64,000 nucleotides of DNA from Paenirhodobacter ferrireducens (GTDB lineage: Bacteria; Pseudomonadota; Alphaproteobacteria; Rhodobacterales; Rhodobacteraceae): contig NZ_SAVB01000020.1 in assembly GCF_004022265.1 (NCBI RefSeq), forward strand, positions 49,485 through 113,484, given 5' to 3'. A program made the translations under genes and the position numbers. The notes beneath the pieces were generated by a model, which had not been told where the DNA came from, did not search any database, and saw only the letters and a list, made by a program, of their open reading frames with translations. The first letter of the stretch is position 1; every line of letters starts with the position of its first letter. This document shows, piece by piece, positions 56,198-64,000 of the stretch.

Positions 56198-56881
56198 TCA
56201 GCGCTTGCGCAGTCGCGCGAGCGTATGGCGCCAGCCGCCCGGCGCGACCAGGAAGCTCAGCCCGAAGCCCGCGGCAAAGCCCGCGAATTCGGCGATCCAG
56301 TCCGAGGTGCTGCCGAAGATCGCGGCAAAGACCAGCTGGATCGCCATCAGCATCCCGATCAGCGAGAACGCCCGCGTGCGGTTCGCATTCGCTGCGCCAA
56401 GCCGCACCCACAAGAGCCAGGTGAAGGCGCCGATCAGCCCATAGGCGCCCGGATAGCCGCCATAGAGCGCACCTTGCGTGAAGGGCACCGCGGTATAGAC
56501 CAGCGCCCCGACGATCGAGGCGCCGAAGAACACCGCCGCCACCGCCCAACCGCGGAAGATCTCGCCCACCATCTTGCCGAGCGCCAGCACGAAGACCAGC
56601 ACCATCGCCGCATGGGTGAGCGAGCCGTGCACGAAGGGATAGGTGACGATCCGCGCCACCTGCCGCCAGGGCCAGAGGTTCTGCGCGATCATCTGGCGCA
56701 GGATGCCCGGGTCGAAGGCGAAGCGCTGCAGCGCGTCGAGCCGCCAGCCAAGCGCCGCATCCCCCGCCACCCCGGCATGGCCGATCCCGAACAGGATTTC
56801 GCCCAGGATGATCGGGCCGGTCAGCAGCCAGACCACCGGCGGCAGCGGGTTCAGCGGGTGTTCATTCGTGCGATGGTCCAT
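56198..56881 (-). CDS. Rhomboid-like membrane protein lacking catalytic residues
   Basis: 227 residues with about six transmembrane helices in the rhomboid order. The Ser motif GxSG is replaced by Gly145-Ala-Tyr147-Gly148 (GGYPGAYGLIGAF), and the catalytic His of the last helix is replaced by Glu198 (DWIAEFAGFAAGF). FVHGSLTHAAMVLVFVLALG is the second-helix HGS-x2-H segment. It should not be an active protease by the known mechanism; a chaperone-like or binding role is possible. GGGAGGCCTG precedes the ATG. Confidence 0.82.
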   Translation of the reverse strand: MDHRTNEHPLNPLPPVVWLLTGPIILGEILFGIGHAGVAGDAALGWRLDALQRFAFDPGILRQMIAQNLWPWRQVARIVTYPFVHGSLTHAAMVLVFVLALGKMVGEIFRGWAVAAVFFGASIVGALVYTAVPFTQGALYGGYPGAYGLIGAFTWLLWVRLGAANANRTRAFSLIGMLMAIQLVFAAIFGSTSDWIAEFAGFAAGFGLSFLVAPGGWRHTLARLRKR

Positions 56882-56975
56882 CAGGCCTCCCTCGGGCGGG
56901 TCCGGTTGACGCCCCGCGCGCTTTAGCGATAAGCCCTCGCATAGCCGATTTCCAGCCCGGCTGAGGAGCATTACC

Positions 56976-58019
56976 ATGACCGATCAACCTGCCGCCATCA
57001 ACGCCAAGTTCAAACCCCGCGTGTTTTCGGGGATCCAGCCGTCGGGGAACCTGACGCTCGGGAACTACCTCGGTGCGCTCAAGCGCTTTGCCGAGAAGCA
57101 GGACGAAGGGATCGAGACGATCTATTGCCTCGTCGACCTTCACGCGATCACGCTCTGGCAGGAACCGGAAGCGCTGAAGCGTCAGACCCGCGAGGCGGCG
57201 GCGGCCTTCATCGCCTCGGGTGTCGATCCGTCGCGCTCGGTGCTCTTCAACCAGAGCCAGGTTTCGGCCCATGCCGAGATGGGCTGGCTTCTCAACTGTG
57301 TCGCGCGGATGGGCTGGATGAACCGCATGACGCAGTGGAAGGACAAGACCCAGGGCAAGAACGCCGAACAGCAGTCGCTGGGCCTCTTCGCCTATCCGGC
57401 GCTGATGGCGGCCGACATCCTCGTCTATCACGCGACGATGGTGCCGGTGGGCGAGGACCAGAAGCAGCACGTCGAGCTGACCCGCGACATCGCGGCGAAG
57501 TTCAACCACGATTACAAGACCGACTTCTTCCCGATGCCCGAACCGCTGATCGAGGGCACCGCGACGCGGGTGATGAGCCTGCGCGACGGCACCAAGAAGA
57601 TGTCGAAATCCGATCCCTCGGATGCGAGCCGGATCAACCTGACCGACGATGCCGACACCATCGCGAAGAAGTTCCGCAAGGCGGTGACCGACCCCGCGCC
57701 GCTGCCCGAAAGCCTCGAGGGGCTGGCCGAGCGGCCCGAGGCGCGCAACCTCGTGAACATCTACGCGGCGCTGTCGAACCGGAACGCCGAGGCGGTGATC
57801 GCGGAATTCGGCGGTCAGGGCTGGGGCACGTTCAAGCCCGCCCTCGCGGATCTCGCCGTCTCCAAGCTCGAGCCGATCTCGTCGGAGATGTCGCGGCTGA
57901 TGAACGACCCGGCCGAGATCGACCGGATCCTCGGCGCCGGCGCCGAACAGGCCCGCGCCATCGCCCAGCCGATCCTCGAAGGTGCGCTCGACATCATGGG
58001 CATGGTGCGCGCGCGATAA
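56976..58019 (+). CDS. trpS: Tryptophanyl-tRNA synthetase
   Basis: 347 residues, class I. The HIGH-like motif is [12 protein letters not shown] near residues 23-34, and [11 protein letters not shown] carries [15 protein letters not shown] and [17 protein letters not shown] are typical. Charges tRNA-Trp. GAGGAG precedes the ATG. Its 3' side is the inverted repeat pair at 58027-58157. Confidence 0.97.
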   Translation: MTDQPAAINAKFKPRVFSGIQPSGNLTLGNYLGALKRFAEKQDEGIETIYCLVDLHAITLWQEPEALKRQTREAAAAFIASGVDPSRSVLFNQSQVSAHAEMGWLLNCVARMGWMNRMTQWKDKTQGKNAEQQSLGLFAYPALMAADILVYHATMVPVGEDQKQHVELTRDIAAKFNHDYKTDFFPMPEPLIEGTATRVMSLRDGTKKMSKSDPSDASRINLTDDADTIAKKFRKAVTDPAPLPESLEGLAERPEARNLVNIYAALSNRNAEAVIAEFGGQGWGTFKPALADLAVSKLEPISSEMSRLMNDPAEIDRILGAGAEQARAIAQPILEGALDIMGMVRAR

Positions 58020-58026
58020 GCACCGC

Positions 58027-58157
58027 GCGGGGGCTTTGCGCCCCCGCCCCCCGCAGGATATTTGGAGCGATTGGAAGCGAAGGGCTCTTCTGCTTCCAAT
58101 TGCCCCCAATATCCCGGGGGGCGAATGACCGCAGCTCAGAGGGGGGCAGCGCCCCCC
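58027..58157. repeat. GCT-loop hairpin repeat, copy 5, inverted pair between convergent trpS and MATE genes
   Basis: Elements in order: GCGGGGGC-TTTGC-GCCCCCGC (58027-58047); GGATATT (58056-58062) and its complement AATATCC (58108-58114); inside these ATTGGAAGC (58070-58078) and GCTTCCAAT (58092-58100); then GGGGGGC-AGC-GCCCCCC (58141-58157), which on the minus strand equals the hairpin at 31821. The last one overlaps the last codons of the MATE gene. Confidence 0.65.
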
Positions 58158-59461
58158 TGCCCCGGCGCCGCCCGCGCCTCGGCCCGCGGATAGAGCCGCG
58201 CCATCGTCGCGCCCCGGGCGATGTTCAGCACCATCAGCCCCGCCCAGAGCCCGTGATTGCCGAAGGCTGGCAGCAACAGCGCCAGCGCCGCGCCGTAGAC
58301 CAGCACCGACAGCGCCATCGCGTTGCGCATCTCGCGCGTCAGCGTCGCGCCGATGAAGATCCCGTCGAACATCCAGCTCGCCACCCCGATCAGCGGCGCA
58401 AGGCCGAGCCAGGGCAGGTAAAGCCGCGCCGCCGCGCGCACCTCGGGTGCGGTGGTCATGGTGTCGATGATGACCGGGCCGGCGAGAAAGAAGACCGCGC
58501 CCAGAAGCAGAGCGCCGCCCGCCGCCCATTCGCCGCTGAGCAGGGCCGCCCGACGCAGCCGCAAGGGCGACCGCGCGCCGACGGCCTGTCCGACGAGGCT
58601 TTCGGCGGCGAAGGCGAACCCGTCGAGCGCATAGGCGGTGATCTCGAGGAATTGCACCAGAACCTGGTTTGCGGCGAGAGTCACGTCGCCCTGCCCGGCA
58701 CCGAGAAACAGGAAGGCGGTGAAGCTCGCCTGCAGCAGCACCGAGCGGATCATGATGTCTGTGTTGACCCGCGCCATCCGCTTCAGCGGGCCCGCCGCCA
58801 GCACCAGCGCCCGCGACAGCCCCGCCGCGAAGGCCCCCCGCGCCAGCCACAGCGCCAGCGCCACGCCCGACCATTCGGCGATCAGCGTCGCCGCCGCGAC
58901 ACCCCGCACGCCCCAGCCGAGGCCCAGCACGAAGGCAAGGTCGAGCCCGATGTTCAGCCCGTTCATCCACAGCTGCAACACCAGCACCGCGCGGGTGCGT
59001 TCCAGCGCGATCAGCCAGCCGGTGAAGGCATAAAGCGAGATCGTCGCCGGCGCGCCCCAAATCCGCAGACCAAGGTATTGCCGGGCCAGCGCCTCGACCT
59101 CGGGGCTGGCCGGCGCGATGCGGAAGGCGGCCCAAAAGAGCGGCCATTGCAGCGCGACAAGGCCGAGCCCTGCCACCCCGGCGATGATCAGCGCCCGCAT
59201 CAGTCCCGCGGCAACCTCGGCCGAGTCCCCCTCGCCCTTCGCCTGGGCGACGAGGCCGGTCGTGCCCATCCGCAGAAAGCCGAAGATCCAGTAGAGCGAG
59301 GCGAGGATCACCGCGCCGATCCCCACCGCCCCGATCGGGGCGGCGGTGCCGATCTGCCCGACCACGCCGGTGTCGACCGCGCCGAGGATCGGCACGGTGG
59401 CGTTCGACAGCACGATCGGCGCGGCGATCTTCAGAACCCGCGCGTGGCTGATCTCAGCCAT
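58136..59461 (-). CDS. MATE family efflux transporter (DinF-like)
   Basis: 441 residues with about 12 transmembrane helices. IAAPIVLSNATVPILGAVDTGVVGQ, GFLRMGTTGLVAQAKGEGD and LQLWMNGLNIGLDLAFVLGLGWGVRGVAAATLIAEW follow the DinF-like MATE arrangement. Exports drugs or organic cations using sodium or proton gradients; specificity unknown. The C-terminal residues GQGGAAPL are encoded by the repeat hairpin. It overlaps the upstream thioesterase by 8 bp. Confidence 0.92.
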   Translation of the reverse strand: MAEISHARVLKIAAPIVLSNATVPILGAVDTGVVGQIGTAAPIGAVGIGAVILASLYWIFGFLRMGTTGLVAQAKGEGDSAEVAAGLMRALIIAGVAGLGLVALQWPLFWAAFRIAPASPEVEALARQYLGLRIWGAPATISLYAFTGWLIALERTRAVLVLQLWMNGLNIGLDLAFVLGLGWGVRGVAAATLIAEWSGVALALWLARGAFAAGLSRALVLAAGPLKRMARVNTDIMIRSVLLQASFTAFLFLGAGQGDVTLAANQVLVQFLEITAYALDGFAFAAESLVGQAVGARSPLRLRRAALLSGEWAAGGALLLGAVFFLAGPVIIDTMTTAPEVRAAARLYLPWLGLAPLIGVASWMFDGIFIGATLTREMRNAMALSVLVYGAALALLLPAFGNHGLWAGLMVLNIARGATMARLYPRAEARAAPGQGGAAPL

Positions 59462-59963
59462 GCGGCCGCTCGGGCATCAGGAAATGCCCGGTGGCCTGCG
59501 CGTAAAGACGGGTGCGGTTGTCCTGCCAGGCCTCGACATGCACCGAGGCATAGCGCCGGCCCGAGCGGTTCACCCGCGCCCGCGCATAGGCGTCGCGCGG
59601 CAGGCCCGAGCGCAGGTAATCCACCGTGAAGTCGATCGTCTTCGGCAGCCGCGGCAGCACCGGCTCGGGCGCGGACAGGTCGATCCGCCCGGTCTCGACA
59701 TCCTCCCACAGCGTCGCCCAGCTGAGCTCGACGATCGCCGTGACCTCGAGGAAGGCCGCACTCACCCCGCCGTGCAGGGCGGGCAGCATCGGATTGCCGA
59801 TCAGCTTCTCGTCGAAGGGCAGCGTCGCGGTGATCTCGTCGCCGCGGCGGTCGAACTCGATGCCGAGGAAGCGGATATAGGGCACGCCTGACACGAGCGC
59901 GCGCAACGCAGCGTCGCGGCGCTGCTTGACCACCTGCATCGGTTCCGGTTTCACGCGGGTCAT
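59454..59963 (-). CDS. PaaI family thioesterase (copy 1)
   Basis: 169 residues, hotdog fold. ALHGGVSAAFLEVTAIVEL is the PaaI active-site segment, with Glu in the position usually occupied by Asp. Hydrolyses acyl-CoA thioesters. IDFTVDYLRSG and the final RLYAQATGHFLMP complete the fold. Start ATG overlaps the next thioesterase's stop by 4 bp, forming a tandem pair. Confidence 0.88.
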   Translation of the reverse strand: MTRVKPEPMQVVKQRRDAALRALVSGVPYIRFLGIEFDRRGDEITATLPFDEKLIGNPMLPALHGGVSAAFLEVTAIVELSWATLWEDVETGRIDLSAPEPVLPRLPKTIDFTVDYLRSGLPRDAYARARVNRSGRRYASVHVEAWQDNRTRLYAQATGHFLMPERPHG

Positions 59964-60412
59964 TTCGCCTCTCCCTTCGGACGTTCGACGGTGAAGGCGC
60001 CGGTCGCGGTGGCGACGGGCAGGCCCGCCTCCTCGTCATGCGCGGTGGCGCGCAGGAAGGCGACGGTGCGGGTGATGTGATAGACCTCCGCGCGGGCGGT
60101 GATGCGCTGGCGCGGCGTCGCCGCGCGCATGTAATCGATGCGCAGGTCGATCGTCGCGGTGCCCGCGGGCGCCTCGGGGTGGCTCATCACCGCGGCACCA
60201 CAGCAGGTGTCCATCAGTGCCGAGACCGCGCCGCCATGGATCACCCCGGTGCGCGGATCGCCCACCAGCCGCTCGTCCCAGGGCATCGAGATCACCGCAT
60301 GCCCGCCGCCGATCGCCTCGAGGTGCATGGCCAGCGCCCGGCTGTGCGGGATCGCCTCGATGAAGCGTCGCGCCAGCGCGAGCTTTTCCTCGTCTTCCGA
60401 CATCTGCGCCAT
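59960..60412 (-). CDS. PaaI family thioesterase (copy 2)
   Basis: 150 residues, paralogue of copy 1. VIHGGAVSALMDTCCGAAVMSH shows the standard HGG and catalytic Asp. DLRIDYMRAATPRQ and FLRATAHDEEAGLPVATATGAFTV follow. First gene of the thioesterase-thioesterase-MATE operon. Start ATG at 60412 or 60403, both with imperfect sites. Confidence 0.9.
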   Translation of the reverse strand: MAQMSEDEEKLALARRFIEAIPHSRALAMHLEAIGGGHAVISMPWDERLVGDPRTGVIHGGAVSALMDTCCGAAVMSHPEAPAGTATIDLRIDYMRAATPRQRITARAEVYHITRTVAFLRATAHDEEAGLPVATATGAFTVERPKGEAK

Positions 60413-60559
60413 CTCCGTTCCCTCCGTTTGCGCCGACTATCCTTCGCCACGCGCCGCCACGCAAGCCGGACGCCGGCGAGTCGCAGCGTCACGAAAGGAC
60501 GCAATCGCGGTTGAAGCCCGTCCGGCGAGGCGCTAGCTTCCGCGCCAGGGGAGACCACT

Positions 60560-60934
60560 ATGCCCGAACCTGATGTTTTGACTTTCAAGGAAATGTGCGC
60601 CCGCTTCGACGTGACGCCCCGCACATTGCGCTATTACGAGTATATCGAATTGCTGTCGCCGCAGAAGGAGGGCCGGGCCCGCTTCTACGGCCCGCGCGAG
60701 GTGGCGCGGATGACGCTGATCCTGCGCGGCCGCCGCTTCGGCTTCTCTCTCGAGGAGCTGCGGCAATGGCTCGACATCTACGACAAGAAGGGCACGGAAG
60801 AGCAAAGCCGTGTCTGGGTCGAGCTGGCCGACCGCCAGCTCAAGGTGCTGCAAGAGCAGTATGACGAGCTTGCCGGGACCATCGACGATCTGCGCGAGCT
60901 GCGCGACCAGGTCGCGAAATCCCTTGATTCCTGA
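60560..60934 (+). CDS. MerR family transcriptional regulator (copy 1)
   Basis: 124 residues. Winged-helix MerR head: [25 protein letters not shown] and EVARMTLILRGRRFGFSLEELRQWL, then a long coiled-coil helix with no Cys ligand sites. Effector unknown; probably a small molecule such as an acyl-CoA, judging by the neighbours. A GGGGAG site lies 8 bp before the ATG. Confidence 0.88.
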   Translation: MPEPDVLTFKEMCARFDVTPRTLRYYEYIELLSPQKEGRARFYGPREVARMTLILRGRRFGFSLEELRQWLDIYDKKGTEEQSRVWVELADRQLKVLQEQYDELAGTIDDLRELRDQVAKSLDS

Positions 60935-61050
60935 GCGCCAAAGCGCTTCGATCCGTTCAGCCGAACCGTTCGCCGGGCGACCCTCGCGGCCGCCCGACGT
61001 CGTTTTCAGCCAACAGAATATTGCTTTTTCCCGTGGGGCTTTTTGCTGAC

Positions 61051-61100
61051 ATTACGTCAGCGTCACCGTGACGCCACGTTACAGTGACGCAAACGTCAAC
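61051..61100. promoter_or_regulatory. Palindromic control region upstream of the second MerR gene
   Basis: Two inverted repeats are adjacent: GCGTCAC-C-GTGACGC (61060-61074) and TGACG-CAAA-CGTCA (61085-61098), with a further half-site TTACGTCA at 61052-61059. The TGACG...CGTCA design resembles LiuR-type MerR operators of fatty- and branched-chain acyl-CoA genes. Confidence 0.55.
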
Positions 61101-61174
61101 TTCACTTGTAATGTGGTTGCGGAAATTCGATCTGCCGCGTCGCATTACGCAGGGACAACGCGAGGGGCGGTCGA

Positions 61175-61579
61175 ATGAGTGATGAAGTGATGACGATTCG
61201 CGAGATGTGCGATGCGTTCGATGTGACGCCACGCACCTTGCGCTTCTACGAGGCAAAGGAACTGCTGTTCCCGATCCGCGAAGGCCAGAAACGGCTGTTC
61301 ACCCGGCGTGACCGGGCCCGGCTGAAACTGATCCTGCGCGGCAAGCGTTTCGGGTTCAGCCTGGAGGACATCCGTCAGCTGCTCGACCTCTACAACATGG
61401 GGGACCAGCAGAAGACGCAACTGGCCGAGACGCTGAAGCTGGCGCGTCAGAGGCTCGATGAAATGCAGCGCCAGCGCGACGAGCTTGGTCAGGCGATTGC
61501 CGAGCTGAGCGAACAGATTGCCTGGGGCGACCAGCAGCTTGCCGACGAAGGTCCGGAGGAAGCGGCCGCCGCAGAGTAA
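61175..61579 (+). CDS. MerR family transcriptional regulator (copy 2)
   Basis: 134 residues, close paralogue of copy 1: [28 protein letters not shown] and [27 protein letters not shown], then a coiled coil ending in an acidic tail ([11 protein letters not shown]). It lies 20 bp before the acyl-CoA dehydrogenase gene with the palindromic region upstream; autoregulation and control of that gene are likely. The start is the ATG at 61175 behind GAGGGGCGG. Confidence 0.9.
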   Translation: MSDEVMTIREMCDAFDVTPRTLRFYEAKELLFPIREGQKRLFTRRDRARLKLILRGKRFGFSLEDIRQLLDLYNMGDQQKTQLAETLKLARQRLDEMQRQRDELGQAIAELSEQIAWGDQQLADEGPEEAAAAE

Positions 61580-61599
61580 GGCAGATTTGGGAGAGAGAG

Positions 61600-63375
61600 A
61601 TGCCGAGCTACACCGCCAACACCCGCGACATGCAATTCGTCCTGCACGAGGTCCTCAAGGTCTCGGAAGCGGGGATCCCCGGCTACGAGGAGATGGAGGC
61701 CGATTTCACCGAGGCCGTGCTCGATGCCGCCGCCAAGGTTTCGTCCGAGGTCCTCGCGCCGCTGAACGCCGTGGGCGACACCGAGGGCTGCGTGCTTGAA
61801 AACGGCGTGGTGAACACGCCGAAGGGCTTCAAGGCGGCCTTCGAGGCGATGAAGGAGGGCGGCTGGACCGCGCTCGACTGCGATCCGGACTATGGCGGCC
61901 AGGGCATGCCCTATGTGCTGAACTGCGCCGTGGGCGAGATGTTCGTCTCCGCCAACATGGCCTTCAACATGTATCAGGGCCTGACGCATGGCGCCTATTC
62001 GGCGATCCACGCCCACGGCACCGCCGAGCAGAAGGCGAAATACCTGCCGAAGATGGTGTCCTGCGACTGGACCGGCACGATGAACCTGACCGAGCCGCAT
62101 TGCGGCACCGATCTGGGCATGATGCGCACCAAGGCCGAGCCGCAGGACGACGGCTCCTACAAGATCACCGGCCAGAAGATCTTCATCTCGGCGGGCGACC
62201 ATGACATGGCCGAGAACATCATCCACCTGGTTCTGGCCAAGGCGCCCGGCGGTGGCGAGGGCACCAAGGGGATCTCGCTCTTCATCGTGCCGAAGGTCCT
62301 CGTCAACGACGACGGCTCGCTTGGCGCGCGCAACGCGGTCGCGGTCGGCAAGATCGAGGAGAAGATGGGCATCCACGGCAACTCGACCTGCGTGATGAAC
62401 TATGACGGCGCGACCGGCTGGCTGCTTGGCGATCTGCACAAGGGCATGCGCGCGATGTTCACGATGATGAACGAGGCCCGTCTCGGCGTCGGCCTGCAGG
62501 GCTATGCCGTGGCCGAGGCCGCCTATCAGAACGCGGTGATCTACGCCAAGGACCGGCTGCAGGGCCGCGCCGTGACCGGCATCGCCAACCCGACCGGCCC
62601 CGCCGATCCGCTGATCGTGCACCCCGACATCCGCCGCTCGCTGATGGATCAGAAGTCCTTCCTCGAGGGCGCCCGCGCCTTCACCTTCTGGGGCGCGCAT
62701 CTGATCGACCGCGCCCACAAGGCGGGCGACGCCGAAGCCGAGGGGCTGATCTCGCTGATGACGCCGGTGATCAAGGGCTTCCTCACCGACAAGGGCTTCG
62801 AGACCGCGGTGCTGGCGCAGCAGGTCTATGGCGGCCACGGCTACATCGAGGAATGGGGCATGTCGCAATTCGCCCGCGACGCCCGGATCACGATGATCTA
62901 CGAGGGCGCGAATGGCGTTCAGGCGCTCGACCTCGTCGGCCGCAAGCTCGCGCAGGACGGCGGCAAGCACGTCATGGCCTTCTTCGAAATGATCAAGGCC
63001 GAGTGCAAGGCGCATGACGCCGACGACCGGATGAAGCCCTTCACCGACGCGCTCAAGGCGGCCTCGAAGCAGCTGCAGGCGGCGGGGATGTTCTTCATGC
63101 AGAACGGCATGAAGAACCCGAACGCGGCGCTGTCGGGCAGCTATGACTTCATGCACCTGATGGGCCATGTCTGCCTTGGCCTGATGTGGACCCGGATGGC
63201 GCAGGCGGCCTATGCCGCGCTCGACGGCGGCGCCACGGACAAGGACTTCTACGAGGGCAAGATCGCCACCGGCCGCTACTACATGGCGCGCCAGCTGCCC
63301 GCCTGCGCGATGCACCTCGCCCGGATCGAGAGCGGCGCGGATCCGGTGATGAGCCTCGCAGCCGAGCAGTTCTGA
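61600..63375 (+). CDS. Long-form acyl-CoA dehydrogenase with C-terminal extension
   Basis: 591 residues, of the type with an extra C-terminal domain (residues about 460-590, [23 protein letters not shown]). FAD loop [38 protein letters not shown], and Glu435 in [14 protein letters not shown] as the catalytic base. The length and the C-terminal domain match the group that contains 3-methylmercaptopropionyl-CoA dehydrogenase (DmdC) and medium/long-chain enzymes. Regulated probably by the MerR genes before it. Confidence 0.92.
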   Translation: MPSYTANTRDMQFVLHEVLKVSEAGIPGYEEMEADFTEAVLDAAAKVSSEVLAPLNAVGDTEGCVLENGVVNTPKGFKAAFEAMKEGGWTALDCDPDYGGQGMPYVLNCAVGEMFVSANMAFNMYQGLTHGAYSAIHAHGTAEQKAKYLPKMVSCDWTGTMNLTEPHCGTDLGMMRTKAEPQDDGSYKITGQKIFISAGDHDMAENIIHLVLAKAPGGGEGTKGISLFIVPKVLVNDDGSLGARNAVAVGKIEEKMGIHGNSTCVMNYDGATGWLLGDLHKGMRAMFTMMNEARLGVGLQGYAVAEAAYQNAVIYAKDRLQGRAVTGIANPTGPADPLIVHPDIRRSLMDQKSFLEGARAFTFWGAHLIDRAHKAGDAEAEGLISLMTPVIKGFLTDKGFETAVLAQQVYGGHGYIEEWGMSQFARDARITMIYEGANGVQALDLVGRKLAQDGGKHVMAFFEMIKAECKAHDADDRMKPFTDALKAASKQLQAAGMFFMQNGMKNPNAALSGSYDFMHLMGHVCLGLMWTRMAQAAYAALDGGATDKDFYEGKIATGRYYMARQLPACAMHLARIESGADPVMSLAAEQF

Positions 63376-63396
63376 TCGGTTCTAAAAAGACGACAG

Positions 63397-63420
63397 CGGC
63401 GCCCCAAGGGGCGCCGTTTT
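63397..63420 (+). terminator. Rho-independent terminator of the long acyl-CoA dehydrogenase gene
   Basis: CGGCGCCCC (63397-63405) pairs with GGGGCGCCG (63408-63416), tight loop, followed by TTTT. Confidence 0.85.
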
Positions 63421-63423
63421 GGT

Positions 63424-63874
63424 TTAAATCGTTGATTTTCTCTCAAGGTGCTTCCGCAAACCAAAAACCATGGAGTCAGCAAGTGGTTTGCAATCGAGGA
63501 AGTATAGCGGCGCCGCCCGCACCCTGTGCTTAAGCGGACGAAGAAATCCGTGCTTCGTTCTCTGAGAAAATGGCAATCGCGGAATCGCAATAAAGCAGTA
63601 AAATCCTTGCATCACGACATCAAACGCAAAATACTGCTTTCCTGCCGCGCCCTGAGATCGATACGCATTCACGGGTAAAATGACTTGAGATAATGCGCCC
63701 TTTGGAAAACCTCCACTTCCTTCAGGCAGCTTGTCGTACAAACGCGATATTGAGCAGGAACATTTAGCCAAGACCTCGGCACGCTCACCTTTCAAAATCC
63801 CAAGCAGGATTTTCTTGTCTACCACAGAAACGCGCGCTCTTTGGTAGAGATCATTTCCCGAAACACTTGCTCTC
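63424..63874 (-). pseudogene. Fragment of an unrecognised gene interrupted by an insertion sequence
   Basis: The frame reads open from the stop at 63426-63424 to the IS boundary at 63874, about 150 codons; the only usable start inside is a GTG at 63825 with no ribosome site. The segment next to the IS translates as ASVSGNDLYQRARVSVVDKK, which continues smoothly into ILLGILKGERAEVLAK, so the true start probably lay beyond the insertion. No domain recognised. Composition is unlike the surrounding genes. Confidence 0.45.
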
Positions 63875-64000
63875 TGAGCTACTCCCGATCCCTTGGACAG
63901 TTTCCGGGATGATTTAAGCTACTCTCTGCGCCTGCTGGTCGGTTTCGATCTGGTTGAAGTAGACCACGGCGGGCGGCTTTCCGCCATGGGCGGCGTGGGG
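63875..64000 (-). mobile_element. Right end of an IS3-family insertion sequence (cut by window edge)
   Basis: The element starts at TGAGCTACTCCC (63875) on the plus strand, that is, ends in ...AGCTCA on its own strand, in line with the TG...CA termini of IS3. An inverted-repeat-like stretch GATCCCTTGGACAG follows at 63887-63900. Its left end, target duplication and most of its transposase are outside. Confidence 0.65.
63914..64000 (-). CDS. IS3-family transposase (C-terminal fragment)
   Basis: The last 28 codons read PHAAHGGKPPAVVYFNQIE, then TDQQAQRVA and TAA. This is the end of an IS3 integrase core, in which HxxxGGxPPA-x-YF is the typical last motif. The fragment stops at the window's end, so integrity is unknown. 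Confidence 0.8.
   Translation of the reverse strand, partial: PHAAHGGKPPAVVYFNQIETDQQAQRVA

Larger units (their letters stand above)
63421..64000. mobile_element. Low-GC accessory patch with IS insertion
   Basis: From 63421 to about 63874 the G+C is about 48 per cent, against roughly 68 per cent in the rest of the window. It begins exactly after a terminator and runs into an IS3-family end at 63875. This suggests the right boundary of an acquired segment. Confidence 0.6.

Overview
The window is high-GC (roughly two-thirds G+C), densely coding DNA from an alphaproteobacterium of the Rhodobacterales (Paracoccaceae-like; Rhodobacter, Cereibacter and Paracoccus relatives). This rests on protein character (RpoHII-type sigma factor, the mce-DUF1467 pair, DUF6455 proteins, a 26-residue lipoprotein of a type I recall from the order), on FnrL-type TTGAT-N4-ATCAA boxes, and on short GC-rich intergenic repeats. 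No species assignment is attempted. No rRNA, tRNA or CRISPR was seen.

Region by region. (1) 1-10.6 kb is a histidine-utilisation locus: a leftward operon hutI-hutH-hutG-CoA transferase-acyl-CoA dehydrogenase-hutU-hutD, followed by a cut solute-binding protein gene, and a rightward pair hutF-hutC. Both arise from a 100-bp divergent control region with overlapping face-to-face promoters and one HutC-like palindrome. HutF plus HutG means the five-step route through N-formylglutamate. The CoA transferase and acyl-CoA dehydrogenase are embedded by 4-8 bp overlaps and are not part of the classical pathway; this is the most interesting point of the window. (2) 10.8-14.2 kb: ferric-reductase-like flavocytochrome, MFS transporter, YqaA-type membrane protein, tiny lipoprotein. 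(3) 14.2-21 kb: carB, a GT87-like membrane protein, aspS. (4) 21-24 kb: an exported DUF1800/DUF1501 pair. (5) 24-31.8 kb: many small genes (GNAT, response regulator, methylmalonyl-CoA epimerase, two DUF6455 proteins, M48 protease, nitroreductase, CysZ-like protein, AhpD-like protein with a perfect FNR box, EF-hand protein, GH25 lysozyme). (6) 31.9-41.1 kb: dimethylglycine dehydrogenase-like fusion, D-2-hydroxyacid dehydrogenase, SH3 protein, CDF transporter, M3 peptidase, amino-acid ABC permease plus binding protein. (7) 41.1-51.8 kb: membrane-anchored ThiF/MoeB, dut, coaBC, ChaN-like protein overlapping rpoHII, comM, esterase, gshB, yraN, rsmI, LpoA-like lipoprotein. (8) 51.9-58 kb: glnD-murJ, a rhomboid-like protein lacking both catalytic residues, trpS. 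(9) 58-63.4 kb: MATE exporter, two PaaI-type thioesterases, two MerR regulators, a long acyl-CoA dehydrogenase. (10) 63.4-64 kb: a low-GC patch with a gene fragment cut by the end of an IS3-family element that runs out of the window.

Most genes are in short operons with ATGA overlaps. A GC-rich hairpin with an invariant GCT loop recurs in at least five intergenic places, mostly just after stop codons between convergent genes.
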